From Bacillota bacterium (GTDB taxonomy: Bacteria > Bacillota > Clostridia > Christensenellales > Pumilibacteraceae): a stretch of 64,000 nt of DNA. The stretch covers positions 29,635-93,634 of the forward strand of contig WRAY01000004.1 of the NCBI GenBank assembly GCA_009779975.1. Reading direction: 5' to 3'. Positions within the stretch are counted from its first letter, which is position 1. Every line of letters begins with the position of its first letter. Position numbers and translations under genes: made by a program. Below the pieces are notes generated by a model. It searched no databases. It was not told the origin of the DNA and was given only the letters and a program-made list of their open reading frames with translations. This document shows positions 8,110-17,003 of this stretch, one piece after another.

Positions 8110-8810
8110 CATTTAACTATTATTTCCTTAACTATCTCAATCGAGCGTTTTGCGGCCATCTCTCCAAACTCTTCACATGAAATTGTTGCCTCATCATCAG
8201 CCTTGTCGGAAACAGTTCTCAAACACAAAAATTTGACTTCAAACAAATTGCAAACTTGGGCAATCGCTGCTGTTTCCATGTCAACAGCAATCGCCGAAAA
8301 TGTCTCTTGCAGATATTTTACTTTTTCGTTGTCACTAATAAACTGATCGCCCGAGGCAACTGCTCCAAAGTGATAAACCGGCTCATTTAATTCTCCGATT
8401 CTGCCTTTTCTAAATCCTTTAATTTTTTTAATTAAATCTTTATCGTGAGCAAAAAAAACATCTGTGTATCCTGCAACTAATCCGACAGGCTCTCCGACAG
8501 GCGAGAGGTCATAGTCATGCTGAACGCTCTTGTCCGCAACAATAACATCGCCTTGTCTTGCTCCCTTTTTCAAGCCTCCGCAAATCCCAAGATTAATGAC
8601 AAATTCAATGTCAGAATATGTATTTAGCAAAATCGCAGTCGCCGCCGCCGCCGCAACCTTGCCAATCCCGCTTTTAACAATAACAACGGTTTTTCCGCTC
8701 AATTTGCCCTCGTAAAAAACAAGCGAGGCAATTTTTTTTGCCTTTGCATCCGCAAGTTCTTTCACAAGTCCGTTTATCTCAATCTCCATTGCACCGATTA
8801 TGCCTATCAT
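8109..8810 (-). CDS. mtnN: 5'-methylthioadenosine/S-adenosylhomocysteine nucleosidase
   Basis: 233 residues, full family length. The start MIGIIGAMEIEINGL is the usual Pfs/MtnN opening. The substrate-binding region GICGGLKKGARQGDVIVAD and VDMETAAIAQVC (ribose-binding Met-Glu and catalytic surroundings) are present, as is RTVSDKADDE with the catalytic Asp. It cleaves adenine from MTA and SAH, for methionine salvage and removal of SAM by-products in the cytosol. It is transcribed alone on the minus strand from a near-consensus promoter whose -10 ends 8 nt before the ATG, with no ribosome binding site. Confidence 0.97.
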   Translation of the reverse strand: MIGIIGAMEIEINGLVKELADAKAKKIASLVFYEGKLSGKTVVIVKSGIGKVAAAAATAILLNTYSDIEFVINLGICGGLKKGARQGDVIVADKSVQHDYDLSPVGEPVGLVAGYTDVFFAHDKDLIKKIKGFRKGRIGELNEPVYHFGAVASGDQFISDNEKVKYLQETFSAIAVDMETAAIAQVCNLFEVKFLCLRTVSDKADDEATISCEEFGEMAAKRSIEIVKEIIVK

Positions 8811-8818
8811 ATAATTTT

Positions 8819-8847
8819 AGTATATTATTATTTTAGGTTGTTGTCAA
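8819..8847 (-). promoter_or_regulatory. Sigma-A promoter of mtnN, near-leaderless
   Basis: Minus strand: TTGACA (8842-8847), 17-nt spacer, TATACT (8819-8824), then 8 nt to the ATG ending at 8810. Confidence 0.75.
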
Positions 8848-8891
8848 GCGAATGAAGTGCGGGCGATTCTAAGATATTTAACAAAAATAAA

Positions 8892-9060
8892 TCGTAGGGG
8901 TGTAATGTCCAAGAGGGAATCGAAACGAAGTGTCACGGGGACTGACTCACTGACACGAAGTGCCCCGAAGGGGTTGAGGCAATCCCTTGCCTCAATCAGA
9001 GTGCCTGTCCTCGTGACACGAAGTGGGTATTTGGACTACGGGGGTGGTCAGTGACCGTCT
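8892..9060. repeat. GC-rich intergenic mosaic of small inverted repeats
   Basis: This stretch is richer in G+C than its surroundings. It contains GTGTCA/TGACAC (8930-8935 and 8951-8956), a 9-bp hairpin TTGAGGCAA/TTGCCTCAA (8974-8982 and 8987-8995) and three copies of ACGAAGTG. A 65-codon open frame crosses it (8857-9054), but its composition is that of the repeat, not of a gene. Related GTGTCA...TGACAC sequence occurs inside rlmN. Confidence 0.55.
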
Positions 9061-9110
9061 GCACAATGTGAAACGATTACTACGAACTTCCATAAACGAA
9101 CCAACAAAAC

Positions 9111-9191
9111 TGTAGGGGTGAGCAACGCGAACCCGAATATAGATAACATAATAATGATAATTTAATCGGGCTCGCGTTACTCGCCCCTACA
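9111..9191. repeat. TGTAGGGG-type palindromic element
   Basis: The left arm 9111-9136 (TGTAGGGGTGAGC...) and right arm 9166-9191 (...CTCGCCCCTACA) are near-perfect inverted repeats around a 29-nt AT-rich loop. This is one of at least seven loci of this REP-like family in the window. Confidence 0.8.
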
Positions 9192-9200
9192 ATTTCATTC

Positions 9201-9322
9201 CCCCGAATATCACACGACAAAATAGAATCGTGTGAGGGGCTTATTGTTTATAAGGCACGCACCTTTTGCGTCAAACACACTCGTTTTTTAAATCTTTCCG
9301 CTAACTTCAGGTGTGCCTTATG
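9201..9322. repeat. Two further hairpins in the pre-leuS intergenic region
   Basis: CCCC plus TCACACGA (9201-9217) pairs with TCGTGTGA plus GGGG (9228-9239). A longer repeat ATAAGGCAC (9250-9258) pairs with GTGCCTTAT (9313-9321). No T-box specifier or antiterminator motif for leuS is visible. The 8811-9399 gap holds no convincing gene. Confidence 0.5.
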
Positions 9323-9364
9323 GAAATCGTTCCCCCGCACAATATAATAATGAGTGTTAGTTAG

Positions 9365-9393
9365 TTGCAATGACTAAAAAAACATGCTATAAT
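9365..9393 (+). promoter_or_regulatory. Sigma-A promoter of leuS, leaderless geometry
   Basis: TTGCAA (9365-9370), 17-nt spacer, TATAAT (9388-9393), then 6 nt to the ATG at 9400. The predicted transcription start coincides with the A of the ATG. This also shows that the upstream in-frame codons from 9370 are promoter, not protein. Confidence 0.75.
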
Positions 9394-9399
9394 AATTTT

Positions 9400-11907
9400 A
9401 TGATAGATTTTAAATCATTAGATAAAAAATGGAACGACTATTGGGACAAAGAGGGTCTCAACAAATTTGATGTGAAAAATATTGACAAGAAATATTATTC
9501 TCTTGTTATGTTCTCATATCCATCGGCATCTAATTTACATCTAGGACATTGGTATAATTATGCTCCTGCCGATACATTTTCAAGGTTCAAAAAAATGCAA
9601 GGACATGAGGTCTTTGCTCCGATGGGGTTTGACAGTTTCGGATTGCCGGCAGAGAATTTTGCAATAAAAACAGGCACACATCCGCAAGACTCAACAGACA
9701 GAAATATAAAAACAATGCAAAAGCAACTAAAGGGAATAGGGGCAATGTATGAGCCTTCATCCTATTTAGAGACGAGTTCGCCCGAATACTACAAGTTCAC
9801 TCAATGGCTGTTTTTGAAGTTATATGAAAAGGGACTAGCCTATCAAAAACTTGCACCGGTCAATTTTTGCATATCATGCGCAACAGTAATTGCAAACGAG
9901 CAAGTCATCGATAACAAATGTGAAAGATGCTCATCAGATGTAGAAAAGCGAGAAATGACCCAATGGTTTTTCTCAATCACAAAATACGCAGAAGAACTCT
10001 TAGAAAAACTAGATACCCTAGACTGGCCAAGCAAGACGGTTGCTATGCAAAAAAACTGGATAGGAAAGTCAACAGGAGGTGAAATTTCATTTGTTTTGTC
10101 TGATGCTTCTGATATGTCAAAAACAGATGCTAAAATAAAAGTTTTCACAACAAGAACAGACACTATTTTTGGAGTGTCTTATGTTGTTCTTGCGCCTGAG
10201 CATCCTTTGGTTGAAAAGATAACAACAAAGGAGCATAAAAAAGAAGTTGAAGAATATGTCAAAAAGACCCTAAAAATCAGTGACATTGACCGCCAAACGA
10301 CAAAAGAAAAAACAGGTGTTTTCACAGGGGCGTATTGCCTAAGCCCTGTGAATGGCGAGAAATTGCCGATATATATTGCCGATTATTGTCTGATGAACTA
10401 TGGAACAGGTGCAGTAATGGCAGTCCCTGCTCATGACGAAAGAGACTTTGAATTTGCGAAGAAGTATGATTTGCCGATAAAAGAAGTAATCGTAGGGGCT
10501 GGTGGTCAGTTGGATAGTAAAAATAATTTGACCATCACCGATCACCGATCACCGACCACTGACCACAATATACCCTTTATCGAAAAAGGAACCCTCATCA
10601 ACAGTGGCACCTACTCAGGACTCGAGAGCAACAAAGCAATCAGACAAATCCTAAAAGACCTTGAAAAGAAAGGGCTAGGTCAAACAAAAACAAATTATCG
10701 TCTTCGTGATTGGTCGGTTTCTCGCCAAAGATATTGGGGAGCGCCTATTCCGATTATCCACTGTGACAAATGCGGAATTGTTCCGGTTCCTGCATCAGAC
10801 TTGCCTGTAAAATTGCCCTATAATGTCGTTTTCACAAAAGACGGTGTCAATCCTTTATCAAAGTGCGAAGAGTTCATAAACACTAAATGCCCAAAATGCA
10901 AAAAGAGTGCAAAAAGAGAAAGCGATACTCTGGACACTTTTGTTTGTTCAAGTTGGTATTATCTTCGCTATCCTGACGCTAACAACAAAAAAGAACCGTT
11001 TGACAAAAAGAAAATCGCTTCAATGCTGCCTGTTGACAAATATATCGGCGGAGCGGAGCATGCTTGCATGCACCTATTATATTCTCGTTTCATAACAAAA
11101 TCTCTCCGTGACATGGGGTATCTCAATTTTGACGAGCCGTTCACCTCGCTTGTTCATCAAGGCTTAATACTTGGCAAAGACGGCATGAAAATGTCGAAAT
11201 CGCGTGGCAATGTTGTCAATCCTGATTTGTATGTTGATGAGCATGGGAGCGATATTTTCAGAATGTATTTGATGTTTGGTTTTTCGTTTATTGAAGGCGG
11301 AGCATGGAATGATGACGGAATATTAGCGTTGAAAAAATTCTTAGAGCGAGTTTATCGCCTTGTTGAAAAGGTTTCCGCATCAATAAAAGAAACACCCTTT
11401 GCAACACTTGAATTTAACTTTGACTTAAACTATGCTGTTCACTATGCAATAAAACATGTTAACGAGGATTTGGAAAAACTTTCATTCAACACTGCAATTG
11501 CAAGGATTATGGAGTTGGTCAACGCAATCTACAAGCATATTGAACAAAACACAAGTTTAATGTTAGTGAACGAAGCAAACCAAACACTAATAAAACTACT
11601 TGCTCCGTTTGCTCCGCATATTGCAGAAGAGTTGCATCAAATGATGTGCGGTGACAACTGGGAAGAGAGTATATTCAAACACCCATATCCTGTTCACGAC
11701 GAACAATCCCTAGTCAAATTTGAAACAGAACTAGCCGTTCAAATCAACTCAAAAATTAAATCAAAAATCCTAATTCCAACAACTGCGACAAACGAGGAAA
11801 TAGAAAAAATCGCCATTTCGGATGAAAAGGTAATTGAGGCAATCGCTGGTGCAAAACCAAAAAAAATAATAATAATCAAGGACAGATTGGTTAATATAAT
11901 TGTCTAG
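9400..11907 (+). CDS. leuS: Leucyl-tRNA synthetase
   Basis: 835 residues of class I bacterial LeuRS. The start MIDFKSLDKKWNDYW matches family N-termini; the in-frame codons from 9370 are excluded because the promoter lies there. The HIGH box is HLGH (residues 47-50) and KMSKS is at 597-601. Cys pairs of zinc-binding type lie near residue 156 (CISC...CERC) and later (CDKC...CPKC), and the editing-domain segment contains GTGAVMAVPAHDERDFEFA. An unusual repeat-derived insertion of about 25 residues (366-390, TITDHRSPTTDHN) follows the editing core. Cytosolic; charges tRNA-Leu. Monocistronic by appearance; no T-box leader was found. Confidence 0.97.
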   Translation: MIDFKSLDKKWNDYWDKEGLNKFDVKNIDKKYYSLVMFSYPSASNLHLGHWYNYAPADTFSRFKKMQGHEVFAPMGFDSFGLPAENFAIKTGTHPQDSTDRNIKTMQKQLKGIGAMYEPSSYLETSSPEYYKFTQWLFLKLYEKGLAYQKLAPVNFCISCATVIANEQVIDNKCERCSSDVEKREMTQWFFSITKYAEELLEKLDTLDWPSKTVAMQKNWIGKSTGGEISFVLSDASDMSKTDAKIKVFTTRTDTIFGVSYVVLAPEHPLVEKITTKEHKKEVEEYVKKTLKISDIDRQTTKEKTGVFTGAYCLSPVNGEKLPIYIADYCLMNYGTGAVMAVPAHDERDFEFAKKYDLPIKEVIVGAGGQLDSKNNLTITDHRSPTTDHNIPFIEKGTLINSGTYSGLESNKAIRQILKDLEKKGLGQTKTNYRLRDWSVSRQRYWGAPIPIIHCDKCGIVPVPASDLPVKLPYNVVFTKDGVNPLSKCEEFINTKCPKCKKSAKRESDTLDTFVCSSWYYLRYPDANNKKEPFDKKKIASMLPVDKYIGGAEHACMHLLYSRFITKSLRDMGYLNFDEPFTSLVHQGLILGKDGMKMSKSRGNVVNPDLYVDEHGSDIFRMYLMFGFSFIEGGAWNDDGILALKKFLERVYRLVEKVSASIKETPFATLEFNFDLNYAVHYAIKHVNEDLEKLSFNTAIARIMELVNAIYKHIEQNTSLMLVNEANQTLIKLLAPFAPHIAEELHQMMCGDNWEESIFKHPYPVHDEQSLVKFETELAVQINSKIKSKILIPTTATNEEIEKIAISDEKVIEAIAGAKPKKIIIIKDRLVNIIV
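10495..10567 (+). repeat. Intergenic-type inverted repeat embedded in leuS
   Basis: GTAGGGGCTGGTGGTCAGT opens the segment and ACTGACCAC (10558-10566) closes it, with tandem GATCACC units between (about 10535-10555). This is the vocabulary of the GGTGATTGG/CCAATCACC intergenic family plus a TGTAGGGG start. It is in frame and adds about 25 residues to LeuRS. Confidence 0.65.
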
Positions 11908-11936
11908 ATTTTTCAGGTGCTAGTTAGTTTTCTGTT

Positions 11937-11962
11937 GTCATTCTGAACGAAGTGAAGAATCT
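11937..11962. repeat. GTCATTCTGAACGAAGTGAAG half-element
   Basis: The sequence resembles the dispersed motif GTCATTCTGAGCGAAGCGAA familiar from many bacterial intergenic regions. One copy here, between leuS and purK, is without a clear partner arm. Confidence 0.4.
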
Positions 11963-12000
11963 AGCGAAGCATAAAAACAATTAGAGGAAATATTAAACTT

Positions 12001-13161
12001 ATGATAAATCAAATTAAAACAATCGGAATAGTAGGCGGCGGACAACTAGGTATGATGATGATACCCTATGCAAAAAGGCTAGGGCTTCGTGTTGTTGTCC
12101 TTGATCCAAGTGCGGACTGTCCTGCATCTCAATATATCGACAAAAACGATTTAATTGTCGCACCATTTTCCAATAAAGAAAAATACAAAGAACTCGCAAA
12201 AAAAAGCGATGTCATCACTTATGAATTTGAACATATTGATGCCGGTATTTTATCTGAAATATCAGACTCCTCAATTAAGGGAAGTAAAAATGTTTTTCCA
12301 TCGGCAATAACTTTAAAATTAATTCAAGACAAATTAGTGCAAAAACAAGTGCTTGAAAATCAGAAAATACCTGTCCCAAAATTTGAAGAAGTGAACAGAT
12401 TAGAAGAAATTTATGCCTACTATGACAAACACAAAAAACCGTTTTTCCTTAAATCTCGAAAAGGCGGCTATGACGGAAAAGGGAATTATCATGTGAAATC
12501 CAGAGAGGATATTGAAGTTGGTTTCAATCAACTAAAGCATCCTTTAATGATTGAAGAACTGGCTGATTTTGAAAAAGAGGTTTCAGTCATTGCAACAAGG
12601 GGAAGAGACGGAAAAATAGTTGTCTATCCGATTTCCGAAAATGTTCATGAAAACAGTATATTAGACACAACAACAGTCCCTGCCAATGTGTCTGAAACAA
12701 TGAGAAAAAAAATAGGGGAAATTGCTGTTAGAACTTTGAATTGCTTTAGCGGCGTCGGAACATTTTGTGTTGAACTTTTCTATAATGAAAAAAAAGGCGA
12801 GGTTTCAGTCAACGAAGTTGCCCCCAGAGTTCACAACTCCGGACACTACACAATTGAAGCATGCAGAACAAGCCAGTTTGAAAATCATATCAGAGCAATT
12901 TGCGGTCTTCCGTTAGGCTCAACAGAAATGATAGTCCCTGCATGCATAATGAAAAATGTTATTGGTCACGATGACGGAAAAGCACAATTTGTCGGCATTG
13001 AAAAAGGTTATGAAATTGAGGGTGTCAACGCCCACATCTATGGCAAGATAGACACAAAAAAAGGACGCAAAATGGGACACTTCACAGTAACAGGTGCTTC
13101 TACTAAAGAAGTTCAAGAAAAACTAAAAAAAGTCGACATAGAGTGCAATGGTGTGAACTAA
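12001..13161 (+). CDS. purK: N5-carboxyaminoimidazole ribonucleotide synthase
   Basis: 386 residues with an ATP-grasp fold. The N-terminal Rossmann-like GIVGGGQLGMMMIPYAKRLG is the PurK signature. The central ATP-grasp has FLKSRKGGYDGKGN, and the C-terminal part has GVGTFCVELFY and EVAPRVHNSGHYTIEAC. It converts AIR, bicarbonate and ATP to N5-CAIR in purine synthesis, normally handing over to PurE, which is not in the window. A purine-rich AGAGGA lies 12 nt before the ATG, so translation is probably SD-led, though the spacing is long. A dispersed-repeat fragment precedes it. Confidence 0.96.
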   Translation: MINQIKTIGIVGGGQLGMMMIPYAKRLGLRVVVLDPSADCPASQYIDKNDLIVAPFSNKEKYKELAKKSDVITYEFEHIDAGILSEISDSSIKGSKNVFPSAITLKLIQDKLVQKQVLENQKIPVPKFEEVNRLEEIYAYYDKHKKPFFLKSRKGGYDGKGNYHVKSREDIEVGFNQLKHPLMIEELADFEKEVSVIATRGRDGKIVVYPISENVHENSILDTTTVPANVSETMRKKIGEIAVRTLNCFSGVGTFCVELFYNEKKGEVSVNEVAPRVHNSGHYTIEACRTSQFENHIRAICGLPLGSTEMIVPACIMKNVIGHDDGKAQFVGIEKGYEIEGVNAHIYGKIDTKKGRKMGHFTVTGASTKEVQEKLKKVDIECNGVN

Positions 13162-13309
13162 ATGTTTGAAAGAATATGAAAACTAAAACTAATGAAAAAC
13201 TTAAATAAAAAATAAATCGTTTAGTGGTATAGGGTTATTCCCAGTCAGGAGTACATGTGACAATTTGCACTGGCAACAATTCACACTTGTTTGGAGAAAT
13301 TAAAACAAA

Positions 13310-13337
13310 TGTAGGGGCGGCATTCTGCCGCCCGCAC
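13310..13337. repeat. TGTAGGGG-type element
   Basis: A short hairpin unit with stem GGGCGGCA (13315-13322) / TGCCGCCC (13326-13333), framed by TGTA and GCAC. It lies just upstream of the gene at 13363. Confidence 0.75.
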
Positions 13338-13362
13338 AGTATAGTTAAAAAAGGTAAAAAAC

Positions 13363-13914
13363 ATGAAGAAATATTATGATGATGAAATTAAAGATGTCGT
13401 TAAAGCACATGGTGATTTGAATGATGATAATATTTCTGTTGTGCAAATAAGTTTTTTAAGAGAGGTTTTTCACAAACCTAATGATGCAGAGTTTTTGCTT
13501 AACACAGCGGGAAATGTTGCTATTGTCGCAGCAGCTATTGCGACTGGCGGTGATTTTAATGCTGGTGGCGCTGCTTTTCATAGTGGCGGCGATAATGAAA
13601 TCAAAAATGTGTTTGCCATTATGTCAGTCAGCAAAGAAGGATTGAAAATTCATGAACAAAAAATTGAAAATATCTACACTGCCAAAAACATTAAAAAGAC
13701 ATATAATATTATATTTGAAAATATAACTGGTATCGCAATTTCTAATTTGTTTTTTGTTTGGAGTGTGGTAATGCATTATCGCTATAAAAAGAAAGAATAT
13801 ACACTCAAAATGAAAATACATAAAAATTCAAAACTGCTAGCAAATCAAAAAGAAGAAGCAAAAAAAACTATTGAGTTTTTGAAAGAAAAAGAAAAAACTG
13901 TAGGGGGGGATTGA
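13363..13914 (+). CDS. Hypothetical protein with possible membrane segments
   Basis: 183 residues, not recognised. An acidic N-terminus is followed by a hydrophobic Ala/Gly-rich stretch (about 47-66), a second hydrophobic helix (about 117-134, ITGIAISNLFFVWSVVMHY) and a lysine-rich helical C-terminus. AAAGGT stands before the ATG. The last codons (TVGGD) and the stop are supplied by a TGTAGGGG repeat, so the present C-terminus was probably created by a repeat insertion. An inner-membrane protein with a cytoplasmic coiled tail is the best description. Confidence 0.6.
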   Translation: MKKYYDDEIKDVVKAHGDLNDDNISVVQISFLREVFHKPNDAEFLLNTAGNVAIVAAAIATGGDFNAGGAAFHSGGDNEIKNVFAIMSVSKEGLKIHEQKIENIYTAKNIKKTYNIIFENITGIAISNLFFVWSVVMHYRYKKKEYTLKMKIHKNSKLLANQKEEAKKTIEFLKEKEKTVGGD

Positions 13915-14006
13915 TGTCTGATAGACACACCCATTGTTAGCAGAAAACAATGGTTAGAGATGGGGTGTCTTTGAGACAAAAGAGGGTGGGAATCTCCCGT
14001 CCGCAC
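13898..14006. repeat. Composite TGTAGGGG-type element with inner hairpin
   Basis: The start TGTAGGGGGG (inside the upstream gene) and the end GGGAATCTCCCGTCCGCAC frame an inner hairpin in which GACAC/GTGTC and CCATTGTT/AACAATGG pair. The stop of the preceding gene lies inside it, and ispH-rpsA starts 14 nt after it. Confidence 0.6.
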
Positions 14007-14019
14007 AATAAAATTCAAA

Positions 14020-16119
14020 ATGAAACCAATAATAACAATTGCTAAAAATGCGGGGTTTTGCTTTGGGGTGCAAAACGCAGTTAATATAGCCCTTGAAACT
14101 CTTGAAAAAAGCGAGGGTAAAGTTTTTTCATTTGGCAATCTTATTCATAATGAGTTGGTAACAAATTCACTCAAAGAAAAAGGCATAAATGCAGCGCAAG
14201 ATTTAGATACTATAAAAAGCGGCGACACTGTTATTATTCGTTCGCACGGAATTGCAAAATCTGTTGAAGAAGAGATGATAAAGAGAGGTTTTAATGTAGT
14301 TGATGCAACTTGCAAGTTTGTCAAAAAAATTCATCAAATTGTTAAAGAATACTCTTTAAATAACTATCATATTGTGATAATCGGTCAGCACGACCATCCC
14401 GAAGTTATTGGAATTGCAGGGTATTGTGAGAAGAAGAATTTCACCATAATCGACAAAAAATCCGATTTAACGCCGCTAAACGAGCATGAAAAATTATGTT
14501 TTGTTGTCCAAACGACATTTGACAGGGAAGAATTTGAAAATATAAAGAAAAAAATTTCCTCTAAGGTGTATAAATTAGTTGAACAATTCGACACAATTTG
14601 CTATACTACACATGAAAGACAGTGTGAAGCAGAAAATTTGGCAAAGAAAAATGACATAATATTAGTGATCGGTTCAAAAAAAAGTTCCAACACAACAAAG
14701 TTATTTAACCTTTCTCAAAGATATTGCAAAGACTCGTTTTTCATTGAAAGTATTTGCGACTTTAGTAAAATCACGCAAAAACTTGAGAATTTAAAAAAAA
14801 TAAAAAACAATAAAACACCGCTCAATATTGGTATTGCGGCGGGGGCATCAACCCCGAAAGAGTTGGTGTCGGAGGCACAGAAAGTAATGGTGAAAAAGTT
14901 TGAGGAATCTCAAAACAAAGAGTTTCTAGATGGCATTGAGGATTCATTTGTCAACTACAAAGAGGGCAAACGCATTGTTGGCACTGTAATTTTTGCAAAC
15001 AACGACGGCATTAAACTCAGCATCGGCGGAAAAAAAGACGGCTTTATCAGAAAAGACGATGTCACAGTTGAAGCCTATAATCCTGAGAACTATCCGCAAG
15101 GCATGGAAATTGAGGCAGTAATCACTTCAAAGAACGACCCCGACAGCGGCTGCGTTCTTCTCTCGAGCAAAAAAGTTCAAGAGCAAAAAATGGGTGATGA
15201 GACTGTTGAGAGTATTCGTGGGGGCGAAGTTTTTGAGGTTGTTTGTGAGAGTGAAACCAAAGGAGGACTACTTGCAAAACTAGGGAACTACACTGTTTTT
15301 GTTCCGGCATCTCAAGTGAAAGAAAACTTTGTCAAAGACTTGAAGCCCTTTGTCGGAAAGCCTCTTCGACTGACTGTTGTTGAAATTGATGATGCGAAAA
15401 AAAGAATTATCGCATCTCAAAAGAAAGTTTTAGCCGCTGAGAGAAAAGAAAGAGAGGACGAGTTTTTTAAGCATGTCCAACCTGATGTTATTGTCTCGGG
15501 TGTTGTAAAACGCATAACTAATTTCGGAGCATTCGTTTCAGTTAATGATTTTGACTGTCTTGCCCATATCGCAGACCTTTCTTGGAAACATATCAAAAGT
15601 GCCAGCGATGTTTTGAAACTAAATGAAACCTATGACTTTTTAGTAACGAGTGTTGACAGAGCAAGAGGACGAGTAGCACTGTCCTACAAACTGCTTCAAA
15701 AACACCCGTTTGAAAAGTTTTTGGAAGAAAACCCAATCGGCACAATCTGCAAAGGCAAAGTAAAAAGCGTTCTCCCATTCGGAGCATTCGTTGAAATTGC
15801 TCCTGAAATTGAAGGACTTGTTCATGTGTCCGAGGCATCACACAACTTTGTCAAAAGCATCAACGAAGTTCTAAAAGCAGGACAAGAAGTTGATGTTTGC
15901 ATAACAAACATTGAACCCCACACTAAAAAAATCAGCCTCAGCATAAAAGCGGCAACCGAGGCTCCGGAAGGTGTTGATATGGCAGCAGACAGTGCTGACG
16001 GAAAACCTAAAAGAGCGGCAAAAGGAAAGTCGGCTGAATCTGTCGAATACAGCGACGGCGGAGCAGACAACAATCCTTTCGCAAGTTTATTGAAAGGCAT
16101 TGAAGTTGATGAGAAATAA
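14020..16119 (+). CDS. ispH: IspH-ribosomal protein S1 fusion
   Basis: 699 residues. Residues 1-285 are 4-hydroxy-3-methylbut-2-enyl diphosphate reductase, the last step of the MEP isoprenoid pathway. The three Fe-S cysteines are at 14 (AGFCFG), 98 (DATCKF) and 194 (TICYTT). Residues about 312-645 are four S1 RNA-binding domains (starting near 312, 401, 487 and 572), followed by an Ala/Gly-rich tail. The same fusion is known in many Clostridia and is one of the best taxonomic hints here. No ribosome binding site is visible; the 5' region is repeat-derived. How one polypeptide serves both the ribosome and an Fe-S enzyme is not clear from sequence. Confidence 0.96.
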   Translation: MKPIITIAKNAGFCFGVQNAVNIALETLEKSEGKVFSFGNLIHNELVTNSLKEKGINAAQDLDTIKSGDTVIIRSHGIAKSVEEEMIKRGFNVVDATCKFVKKIHQIVKEYSLNNYHIVIIGQHDHPEVIGIAGYCEKKNFTIIDKKSDLTPLNEHEKLCFVVQTTFDREEFENIKKKISSKVYKLVEQFDTICYTTHERQCEAENLAKKNDIILVIGSKKSSNTTKLFNLSQRYCKDSFFIESICDFSKITQKLENLKKIKNNKTPLNIGIAAGASTPKELVSEAQKVMVKKFEESQNKEFLDGIEDSFVNYKEGKRIVGTVIFANNDGIKLSIGGKKDGFIRKDDVTVEAYNPENYPQGMEIEAVITSKNDPDSGCVLLSSKKVQEQKMGDETVESIRGGEVFEVVCESETKGGLLAKLGNYTVFVPASQVKENFVKDLKPFVGKPLRLTVVEIDDAKKRIIASQKKVLAAERKEREDEFFKHVQPDVIVSGVVKRITNFGAFVSVNDFDCLAHIADLSWKHIKSASDVLKLNETYDFLVTSVDRARGRVALSYKLLQKHPFEKFLEENPIGTICKGKVKSVLPFGAFVEIAPEIEGLVHVSEASHNFVKSINEVLKAGQEVDVCITNIEPHTKKISLSIKAATEAPEGVDMAADSADGKPKRAAKGKSAESVEYSDGGADNNPFASLLKGIEVDEK

Positions 16120-16153
16120 ATAAATGTCTACGGACATTCCGCAAAATAATAAA

Positions 16154-16183
16154 TGTAGGGGACGCCGCCAACGGCGTCCCGTA
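16154..16183. repeat. TGTAGGGG-type element
   Basis: The stem GGGACGCCG (16159-16167) / CGGCGTCCC (16172-16180) has a CCAA loop and is framed by TGTA and GTA. It lies between ispH-rpsA and the next small gene. Confidence 0.8.
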
Positions 16184-16210
16184 TTTATTTTTTTAAACAC
16201 ACTTTTAACT

Positions 16211-16447
16211 ATGGAAAACGAACTTGAATTCATAACGCTTGAACAAGCCGGAAAAGAAGTCTTTTCAAAAGAATTCTTTGAGCAGTTTGACAGTAAAACA
16301 CTGGCAGAATTTTGCATTGAAGTGATTAAACAGCAGCAGCAAGCAAATGTTGCCCTAAAATGGATGCTAGGCAACAACAGAATGGGTGATGTTGCTCTTT
16401 CTGAAAACAAACGAATAGTCGATGAAATTTTAAAATCAAGAAGATAA
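16211..16447 (+). CDS. Hypothetical small acidic helical protein
   Basis: 78 residues beginning MENELEFITLEQAGKEVF. The frame is open from 16124, but the upstream part is a repeat element, so the ATG at 16211 is chosen. The sequence is predicted helical and soluble (SKTLAEFCIEVIKQQQQANVALKWMLG) and ends in a basic tail. No family is recognised and no clear ribosome site is visible. It may be cotranscribed with ispH-rpsA. Confidence 0.5.
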   Translation: MENELEFITLEQAGKEVFSKEFFEQFDSKTLAEFCIEVIKQQQQANVALKWMLGNNRMGDVALSENKRIVDEILKSRR

Positions 16448-16679
16448 AATGTATTAAACCTCAACGCAAAGAATATGGTTATAAAAGCCGTGGAGTGAGA
16501 GTTGCGAACAATCTTCTTGCTTGTTCATAATCGAATTACGAAATATTTTGCAAAGTATACATTTTGATATCATCGCATTTTTGCTTTTACAAGCAAGGAA
16601 AAATGCTTCTCGCATAAACTGTCTAAAATTTGATTAAAACAAAATTTTTCAAAAATATAAAAATAGAGGCGTTTTTTAC

Positions 16680-16708
16680 TTGATTTCATAAGTATTTTGT
16701 GCTAGAAT
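16680..16708 (+). promoter_or_regulatory. Promoter of tRNA-Val
   Basis: TTGATT (16680-16685), 17-nt spacer, TAGAAT (16703-16708), about 18 nt before the tRNA. The 16448-16679 stretch before it holds a GCATTTTTGCTT/AAGCAAGGAAAAATGC hairpin and no gene. Confidence 0.65.
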
Positions 16709-16726
16709 AATTAAGCAATTTGGTGT

Positions 16727-16802
16727 GGGAGCATAGCTCAGTTGGGAGAGCATCTGCCTTACAAGCAGGGGGTCGGCGGTTCGAGCCCGTCTGCTCCCAC
16801 CA
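16727..16802 (+). tRNA. tRNA-Val (anticodon UAC)
   Basis: A 76-nt cloverleaf. The acceptor GGGAGCA pairs with TGCTCCC, the D arm AGCTCAGTTGGGAGAGC is present, the anticodon loop CTTACAA gives TAC, and the T arm contains GGTTCGAGCC. The CCA end is encoded. Confidence 0.97.
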
Positions 16803-17003
16803 AACCCTTGCAAAAGGTGGCTAGTCGATGGAGTGCTGGCAAATCTTTTTGTTCGTAAATAATGAATTACTTACTCCACCAATGTGTCGACATTCATATA
16901 TCGACAGCAAAAAAGTGAAAGATTGAATAAGTGAATAAATGAGAGGATACTTAATGCCGCTAACTTATTCACCTATTTAATTTGATTGCTTCAAATTGAC
17001 CAT

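Noticed and set aside
8857..9054. 65-codon ORF in the pre-leuS region
   Set aside because: It consists of inverted-repeat sequence with no ribosome site and no protein-like composition.
8811..9399. T-box leader for leuS
   Set aside because: Neither the T-box consensus nor an antiterminator/terminator pair is visible, and the promoter lies 6 nt before the ATG, leaving no room for a leader.
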